Assembly (NCBI GenBank): GCA_001421095.1
Contig: LIIK01000026.1
Location: 1-34,544 of the forward strand
Direction: 5' to 3'
From: Candidatus [Bacteroides] periocalifornicus
GTDB taxonomy: Bacteria; Bacteroidota; Bacteroidia; Bacteroidales; CAJPTX01
DNA length: 34,544 nt
Shown here piece after piece: positions 1 to 9,200 of the stretch. The notes below the pieces were generated by a model. It had not been told where the DNA came from and did not search any database. It saw only the letters and a program-made list of their open reading frames with translations. Each line of letters opens with the position of its first letter. The stretch's first letter is position 1. Position numbers and translations under genes: made by a program.

Positions 1-142
1 CGCCTATCCCTACACCATCGCCTAACCATCGCCGTACCAACCTAACACCATCGTCGCTGTTCGTTCGGATTTTGCGCTGAAATCCGAACGAACAGCGGCG
101 ATGGTACGGCGAAGGTAGGGCGTTGGTATGGAGTTGAACCCC
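1..142. repeat. Palindromic intergenic repeat, family A copy 1
   Basis: An 18-bp perfect inverted repeat (55-72 with 80-97, left arm CGCTGTTCGTTCGGATTT) encloses a 7-nt loop at 73-79. The stem extends outward to 47/105 with a single T/G mismatch. The flanks carry short degenerate units like CGCCGTACCAT on the left and their reverse complement on the right. The reverse complement of the element at 17645-17775 aligns with this copy along both arms and flanks, so this is a dispersed family. The element begins at or before the window edge. No protein is encoded in it. Function is unknown; a REP/MITE-like element or a structured RNA are both possible. Confidence 0.8.
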
Positions 143-207
143 TCCGGCTACCGGGGCGATTGCCACAGGACTGCAGGCTAGGGTGGCGAGAAAAAAATCG
201 CCCCAGG

Positions 208-240
208 TTGCATATCGCATGAAAAATTTCGCTAACTTGC
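208..240 (+). promoter_or_regulatory. Putative promoter of the subtilase gene
   Basis: TTG at 208-210 is followed after about 22 nt by TAACTTGC at 233-240, resembling the Bacteroidota sigma-ABfr pattern (TTG, about 19-21 nt, TAnnTTTG). It lies 56 bp before the ATG at 296. A small inverted repeat GGCGA/TCGCC (185-189/198-202) sits just upstream of the -33-like box. The match is not exact, so the call is moderate. Confidence 0.4.
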
Positions 241-295
241 AACCGATTTTTAGCGGTTTCTCCGCACGCATTTCACAACCTAAATTCTTAGCATC

Positions 296-3200
296 ATGCG
301 AAAACTTAGATTCCTCACTATGCTGGCCGCCGTGCTCGCGCCGCTGTCGCTCTACGCGCAGCAACCCGTGCGACTGAGCGGCCACCAATTCGTGCCTGAC
401 CAAAACGTGGTGCAGGCATCCCAAAAATCAGGGGCTGCTCCTCTCAAATCGCTAGGGAAGGCGAGTAACGGCTGGCACAATGCCCTGATACAGCTCCGCG
501 CGCTCCCCTCCGCAGCCGAGGTCGCCCAGCTCGAAAGGAGCGGGATTCGCCTAGGCGACTACGTGGGCGGCAATGCCTACTGGGCGCTGGTACGCGAGGG
601 GGTAAGCCTCCAAGGGCTACGCGCCTCTAGGCTCACCTCCGTTATGGGTATACGCCCAGAGTGGAAGCTCAACGATGCGCTGCGCGGTGGGCCGCTACCC
701 GAATGGGCCAGAGCGGGCAGCAATGCCGCCAAGGTGGTGGTACGCTACGCGCCCAATGCCACTGGGCAGCAGGTGGCCGCCGCCTTGCAGCTGCTGGGGG
801 TTGGAGATATAGAGGTGGTAGAGCAGTTCAGGGCTGTCTACGCCGAGATGCCGCTAAGCGCCTCCTCCAAGGTGGCCGAGCTACCCTACGTGCTCTCTGT
901 GGGGCTATACCCGCCACCCGCGGAGCTTAATAACTACAACGGGCGCATCATAGGGCGCGCCAGCGTCCTGAATACCCCCGCAGAGCTCGGTGGTTGCGGG
1001 CTCATGGGCAAGGGGGTTAAGATCGGAATATGGGATGCCAACGTGACTGCCCACGTGGATTTTGGCCCCCGCGTACACACCCAAGAGTATGAGCTGTACG
1101 ACGCGCACGGCACGCATGTAACGGGCACGATACTCGGCGCGGGACTTATGGATCCGAACGGGCGCGGAATGGCCCCCAAGGCTGAGGCCTGGACCTGGAA
1201 CTTCAACACGCAGCGGAACGGCCTCAGCGCGCAGACCGAGATGGGGATTGCCAAGAAAACGGAAAATATAACCCTAACCTCAAACTCCTACGGGCTATCC
1301 TTCTCACGCCTCTGCTCGTACATGAAGCAGCTCGGCTACAGGGCCTCAGACTACAATCTCGACCTCCTGACAAATCAGTACCCTACGCTACAGCACATCT
1401 TCGCCGCGGGGAATGACCAGGATGGTTGTGCCGACGAAACCGCAGCGGTTTACGGCAAGGCCGGCTACGGCACTGGCACCAATCGTTCCAAAAACTCTAT
1501 TCACGTTGGGGCGCTTGACGAAACGCTAAAAATGACCTCCTTCAGCAGCTGGGGCCCCACCAACGACGGCCGCATGTTCCCCACCATATGCGCCAAAGGG
1601 AATGAGACCTACAGCTCTGTGCCAGACAATAGCTACAAACGGATGAGCGGTACCAGCATGGCCTGCCCCACGGTAACTGGCCACGCCGCCCTCATAGTAG
1701 AACGCTACGCGCAGCTCAACGGCGGGAAAGACATGCCCTCTGTGCTACTCCGTAACCTGCTGGCCAACACCGCTACAGACCTCGGGAGGCCAGGCCCCGA
1801 TTTCCAGTTCGGCTATGGACTCATGAATGCTGAGCGAGCCGTTCAGGCACTGGAACACAGCTGGTATCTTAATGACAATGTCAACAACGGACAGACGAAA
1901 TCCCACAAGATCACCATCCCCACTGGGTGCAAGGGGCTTCGTGTGATGCTGGTATGGAACGACCCGGCCTCTGCCAAGGAGTACGCATGGGAAGAGTCGA
2001 TTTTGGTGAACGACCTCAACCTCTCGGTAAAAGTCGGCAACACCCCATTCCTCCCGTGGGTTTGCGACCCCTCGCGTGGCAAGGTAGAAGAGCCCGCTGC
2101 CCGCAAGGTGGATAAACTCAACAATATTGAGCAGGTAACCCTGAACACCAATGAGCTGAAGGGGGCCAACGAGGTAATCGTAACGATTGAAGGCAAGCGT
2201 ATTACCAATACCTCCCAAGCATACTCCCTCACCTGGTATTTCGAAGAGGATGAGCCGCGGCTGATTTCACCTGCCGATGGGATGCAGGTGGCTGCTGGGG
2301 GCGAATGCTACCTGGCGCTGGAGAATGTGACAGCCCCCTACCGCATAGAGTTCTCATATGATGGTGGCGAAACCTACATCTACCGCGGGCGGGTGAAGAG
2401 CCCCATGTACCAACGCCCCATAGATGTGCCAGCCGATGCCCCCGTCACTAGTAAAGCCCTAGTCCGCGTGACAGACGCCAACGGAAAAGTGGTGCGTAGC
2501 CCCCATCCCTTCACCATCACGCCGCAGGTGGAAGGCGTAGAGCTCACCACGGGCGAATGCGGCACCAGCGGGTGGAAACTGAAATGGAATAAGGTGGATG
2601 CCGCCAAGGATGGATACGTTGTGCTGATGGCCAACCCCGACACCGATGGCGAATTCAAACAAATCACAGCAACCGATACGAAGGAGGCGGTAGAAGTTGA
2701 CATCCCTAGCAACCTCTTCACAGATGTAGAGCGCCCGATATTCGCCGTGGCGGTTAAAACGGGCCCATCCACTTGGGGTATTCGCTCCAAGGGTGTACTT
2801 GGGAGCTACGCCGTACCCGTGAAGCTGACGGAACAACAGCTCCCATTCCACGATTACTTCAAGCAGATCCCCCACAAGTATTTCAGCATAAAAGCCGGGG
2901 CTAATGTAACGCCGAAGTTCGTGCGGAACACCACCGTTGGGCTGCCCGCAGGGGCTAACCTCTTCGGGCTGGTCTGCACGAAGGCGCACAAGGATTTCGA
3001 TACCATCGACTACTTCAACGAGGCCAAGAATGCAATCAACATGGCCAGCATGACCATGTGCGAACTCGACCTCACAGGGATGCCGAGTTCTGAAAGCGTG
3101 CTACTGCGCATATTCGGCTCACTAGCCGCTGGGCAGAGTGGGGCCAAAACCGCCAGGATGCGCGTGAAGGCCGGGCCAAATGGTGACCAGCTCCTCACCA

Positions 3201-6200
3201 GCCTCCAGGGCAATGAGGTAAACCTCCCCTCGAGTGTCGATGAGGATTGGGGCTACAAGCTCCAGGGGAACATCAAGCACAAGGTGGTAATAGAGTTCGC
3301 CGGGCTTGGGCGTAACGACCTCCTCGCGGTAGGCGGCGTTTCGGTAGAGAAACTCCAGCCCAAACCCTCTGTGCGCCTCCAGCTGGCCTCAGCCCCTGAG
3401 GATGGGGTGAACCTCGGCAAGGAGAAATTCACATTCCTAGTGTCGAACACCAGTACCGAAGCGCTGAAAAACCTTCTGGTGAAGGGCTACCGCGACGGGA
3501 ACTGCGTGGCCACCGCCAAGATAGAGGAGCTCAAGGGGCTCGATAAGAAGGCTGTGACGCTCCTGGTGGATGTTAGCAGCCAGAAGGAGATGGGCGAGTT
3601 CATCGACCTCCGTTTTGAGTGCGTGGTCGATCCGCTCACCCCTGCGAGCAATGGGATAGTGGAATACCAGGTGTATAACAAGGGGAAGGTGGTACCCATA
3701 GGGTTGACCAAGATGGTCAGCACCCTCTTTGGGCTACTTCCCTCCGACCCGCTCGAAACCCGAGTGGTAAAGGAACGGCTGATATTCACTGACGATGGGG
3801 GGCTGCTGAAGCCTTGCAGCACAGGGCAGGGGTCGTCGCTGAAATTCTTGCCCGCAGACCCCAATCTTAAGGTCCGCGTGAAGTTCACCCGCTTCAGCAC
3901 CGTTGATGGCAAGGGGGCGCTCCGTGTCTACACCTGCAATGTGCCGTCTGATCTCAGTAAGAAGGGTCTGGTATACAGTGCCTACCTCATGGGCGATACC
4001 ATCAATGAGAGCACGTCGCCCATTACCTTCACCTCGCAGGCCGACGATGGCGGTATCCTATTCTACTTCGAATCGGTTTCCTCTGGGGAGATCGGCAGCG
4101 GCTGGGTGGCCGAGGTAGACCTAGTACCACCTGCTAACACCCTAACCCTTACCGATGTAAAGGCTTCGCAGCAAGGGAATGAGGAAACGGGGCTCGTACC
4201 CCTACAGCTAACGATCAATAACGTCAGCTCCGCCCCGATAAACGATGCCCACGTGGTAGTGGTAAGAGGCGATAAGTACGTGTTCGACGAGAAGATCGCA
4301 GGGCCGCTAGCACCGGGTGTAAACCCCATAACCACCACCCGCAAGATTGCGCTCCCGAAGGCTGCCCCTGTTCGCCTACGTGTCTACATAGAGCATCCGA
4401 GCGACAGTGAGGGCAGCGACAACGAAAAGCTGGTGTACGCCGTGTACGACCGCTACTGCATCCCGAACCCCACGCCAATCCAGGGCGTTATGCTCTCAAA
4501 GGTGAAGTACATGCAGGATTCCCTTACGCTTAGCACAACGCGCTCCTCGGCCATGAGCTACAACCTCACGAAGCCGCTCATTGTCTACAAAGGTGAGGGT
4601 ACTGCAGAGCTCACCGTAACGTCAACCGGCAAAGTACTCGCAGACTACAGCGTGGCCCTATGGATTGACTGGAATGACAACGGGGAGCTGGAAGAGGCCG
4701 AACGCCAAGTAGCAGCCCTGGCAGAAGGGGATGCAAGCCCAGTGAAGTTCGCCCTCGACCTCTCCAAAAATTCAGGAGGCTACAAGCGTGCCCGCCTGAT
4801 GGTAGGCTCTACTAGCGAGCTCAATAGCGCCTGCACCGCGCCTACCCTCGGCAATGCGCAAGACTTCATTCTCAGTGTGGCAAGCTCTGCCTTCCCCAGC
4901 AAGGGCGACCTCGAGTTGGCATCGCTGGATATCGGTAAGAGCGGCCTAAAGCTCAAGAGTGACCAGCCCATAACGATCTCGGTGGCCAACCACTCCAACA
5001 CGGACTACGAGGGTACTGTGAAGGCCAAAATCACCGTAGACGACCTCGCGCCTGTGGAAGAGGAACTGAATTTCATAGGTGCTAACAAGCTCCAAGCCTT
5101 CACTGGCACCAAGGAGATCACGCTAGACTCCAAGGCCAACCTGAGCGCTGTGGGTCTCCACACCGTAACCGTAGAGCTGCTCGATAACCCCGTGGTGGAG
5201 AACAATAAGCAGGTGGCCACGGTATCCTGCATAGTGCCCGCTACGGATGGGCTATTCGCCCTCGACTTCAAGACCCAGAAAACCCAAGACGAATGGGTAG
5301 ACCTCACCAGCACGGCCACTCGGCTCAACAGCTCGCTTACCGCCATGAGCGTGGAGATGGTCTTCCGGATCGATAAGCCACAGTTCAGCACGCTGATGCT
5401 GGCGCCCGGGTTCAAGGTGTACACCACCTACAATATGGCTGGAGGGATTCCCGATAACTGCATTGCCATGATACTCGGCGGGGCTATGCTAGCCTACACG
5501 CCTGCGCAGAGCATCACTCCTGGGCAGTGGCACCACCTCACCATCGCGATGGATGAGATTGAAAATGGATTCTTCGGCAGCTACTGCGATCTCGCGGTGT
5601 ATATCGATGGGAAGGAATGCACCCTGACAACCGAAGGGTCTGGCGCGCCAAAATTCTCTGGGCAGCTCAAACTCTGCCCGAAGTTTGATGGGCAACTCAA
5701 GCTCTTCCGTGCGAGCAAGGTGGCGCTAGGGCCATCGGACATCAAGCCGTTCGAGCTTGTCCGTAAGGACGACGGGAAGCTCCCTACCTCCTACATCTCC
5801 GAGTTTGCCTTTAACGAGGGCACATCGAACAACGCAAGCGTCTCTGGCATCATGTTTGCCGATATCCACGCCAGCCTAGAACGGCTCACCCAAGCTGACG
5901 GCGGCATCTGGATGCCCGTGAAGGATGTGATAGGTGGTTTCAAGTTCGAGCATCAGGCCAAGCAGGAAGAGACCTCGCCCAACAACTACACCATCACCTT
6001 CGAACTCGGTAGCCCCGAGAAGGTTAAGGGTACTATCACCACCTCGGTGCCAGGCGCTACGGTAACCTACAAGGATGCGAAGATCGATGCCAATACGGTA
6101 TTCGACTTTGCCCAGCCGGTGGTGCTCGACGGCAAGGCGCAGTTCTTCGGCCATGCCCTGAACCAAACGCTAACCCTAACCCGCAAGGAAGACCTCTCGA

Positions 6201-9200
6201 ATGCGTGCGACCTCACGGAATTCAAACTCGAGAAGGGCAACCATGACGGGCTAAACGAGGACATCGTGGTTTCCTCCCCAGAGCAGACGGTACAGATCAA
6301 AATCCCCGCTGCGAAGGGCGTAGTAGATCCCGCTAAGGTGAAACCAACCTTCCTCGTATCCCAAGGGGCATCGCTGATGCTGGGCGACACCAAGCTAACT
6401 AGCGGCGAGAGCGTGATTGATCTTAGCGCTCCCCAGCTAGTGACGGTAGTGGCTGCCAACGGCAGTACGAAGAGCTACGAGCTAGTCCTAGCGATGGAGC
6501 AGAGCATCACCTGGAGCTTGGAAAGCCTCAGCTACACCTATGGGGATAACCCGGTAGATGCTAAGCTATCCGTATCGCCTAACCACGAACCCGTAGTCAC
6601 CAGCGATAGGGCTGAGGTGGCCTCTGTGGTCAATGGCGAGCTGAGAATCGGCGTTCCTGGCACTGCGAACCTCACCGCCACTAGCCCGGCCTACGGGGCT
6701 TACGGCAGCGCTGCCGAGGTGGTCAAAACCATCACCGTTCAGAAAAAAACTACTGATGTGAAGGTGGCCAACAAGAAGTACAACTTCGGCGAGCCGCTAA
6801 CCCTAGCCTTGGAATACACCTCGCTAGTGAACCCAGAGGACTACCGCACCCTGCCAGATCCGTTTGCCAAGGATTGCTTCACCGTGAAGAACAGCAGCAA
6901 CACCGTGGTAAACCCAAGCAGCGTACTCCCGCAAGGCATCTACACGGTAGAGGCTAAGGCCAACAAGGGCTACGAAACGGAGTTCTACAAGATCACCCCG
7001 GCCAATGGGCAATTTGAGATTGTTCAGGGTTCCGTATGGACGGTAACCGTAACGGTGAATGACGGTATCTCATCGCCTATACAGGATGCAACCGTGATAG
7101 TGGGCGATAAGGCGACAAAGACCGATGCGAGCGGTACGGCAAAGCTCTACCTCAGCGCAGGGCAGAAGTACGCCCTCACGGTGCGCAAGGAGGGATACAT
7201 GGAGGCGAGCAAAGAGGTGGATCTCTCCGTTGGTCAGAATAAGAGCGAAACCATAACGCTACTCCAGGCCAACCTTACGCTTACCTACAAGGTAGCCAAC
7301 CAGGATGAAGGTGAGATAGTGGGTGAAACCGAACAGAAGCTAGCGCCTAACTCCAAGGGGCAACCGGTTTGGGCAACGCCAAAGCCTGGCTTCACCTTCG
7401 ATAAGTGGGACGACAACTCTACCGACAACCCGCGTATCGATGGGAATCTCACGGCTAGTAAGACCGTTACCGCGAGCTTCACGGCCCTGCAGTTCACCCT
7501 TAAGTACACCGTGGGCGCTGGAGGCCGAATCAAGAGCGGGAATGGCAACCAGACGGTGGCGTACAACACCGATGGCGCCGAGGTGGAGGTAGAGCCCGAG
7601 GATGGCTACTACTTCATAGCCTGGAGCGACGGGGTGAAAACGGAAAAACGGAAGGATAAGGGCGTAAAGGCCAACATAGACGTAACGGCCAACTTTGCCG
7701 CCTACCAGCAGCTCCCGTGCACGAATAACTTCGAATCTGGCGAGTTTGGCGAGGGCTGGTACACCGAGAGCGTTGGAAAAACCTACAACCCGTGGTTTAT
7801 CACAAACGTAGGGCAGGCCTCCCTTTCCCCATTGCACGGGTTCTTTGCTACCTGCAATTCAGATAAAGAAGGCAGCGGATCGCATACGACCTCCTTCCTT
7901 TACTCTCCGAAATTCACGCTGGGTAGCGACTGGAAGGGCGATATCCTAGTGAGCTTCGTCTACACGCTTAGATCCTTTTATAGCGTAGATCTCTTCCTAG
8001 AAATGAGCCTCGACGGCGGTGAGTGGAAGACGCTAAAGGATTTCAACAAGAGTGCGCTCTCGTCCACGGTCTACAACCATGAGGTGAAAGAGGCAGACCT
8101 CAGCGGCAAGAAAACCGTCCAGTTCCGCTGGAAGTACGATGCTGGGTGGGCCTACGCTGTAGAGATCGATGATATCTCTATAAGCAAGAAGGTGGAGAAG
8201 GTGAAGATCCACTACAAGGCCACACCTGAAGGCAGCGGTACGTTCACCCTGGTGAATAGCGATGGCAGCCAGGTGTCAGGTATCACAGAGCAGGAGGTTG
8301 AGCAAGGGACAACACCCGCAGTGGTAATAGCTGAATCTGCAGCAGGATTCCAGTTTGCCAGCTGGGACGACGGGAGTAAAAACGCCACGCTTGCGGACAA
8401 TTCGCCCGCGTGCGTAGAGGCTACCCGAACCGCCACGTTCACCGATGCTACCAAGGCTACCATAACCTACAGGGTGCTGCCTGCCGGCACGGGCAAATGC
8501 CAAGTAAACGGCACCGATGCCACCGAGCAGACCGTAACGAAGGGAACAAATGCCGCGGTAACTGCAGTAGCCACACCGGGTTACCACTTCCTCCAGTGGG
8601 CTGAGAATAGCGAAACGAATGCTAGCTTTACCCTCCAGAATGTGCAGGAAGATGCCACCCTTACGGCGACCTTCGCGAAGGATGAGGCCTACTCCGCCCA
8701 CTTCTTGGCAATGGATGAGAAGGGTGTACCCGTAAGCGGTGTCACCATCACCTTTGAGGGCGAACACCTAACGACCGCAAGCAACGGCGAGGCCACGACG
8801 ACCAATAAGTACGCCCCTGGCAGCTATACCTACAAGGCTGAAAAGTCGCCCTACCTCTCCATCAATGGACACGCCAGCCTCTCAGAGCTGCAGTCCACCA
8901 CGGTTATCACTATGCGGATGCCACTGAGCATACAGTTCAGAGTACGCAATGCCGCAGGTAACCCGCTAGATGGTGCGAAGATTACGACGCAGTACGGCGA
9001 GAAGACCACATCGTCCAGTGGCGATGCACTGGTAGAGGCTGCCCTCGGGAAGCTCTCCTACACTGTAACCAAGGCGGGCTACGCTGATGTAAAGGGGAGC
9101 ACTGTAATCTCTACAACCTCTCCAGCCCCCGTAACCGTAGTGCTACCAGCTCTTCGCAAGATCACCCTCTACGTAAAGGATGGTGCGACCCCACTTGCGG

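Noticed and set aside
125..165. tRNA-like T-arm on the - strand (GGGGTTCAACTCC)
   Set aside because: The flanking bases do not form a 5-bp T-stem, and no acceptor, D or anticodon arm can be built around it.
3487..3912. Antisense open frames within the giant subtilase gene, such as this one
   Set aside because: They show no family motifs, and the + frame is continuous with recognised domains; they are a side effect of GC-rich coding sequence.
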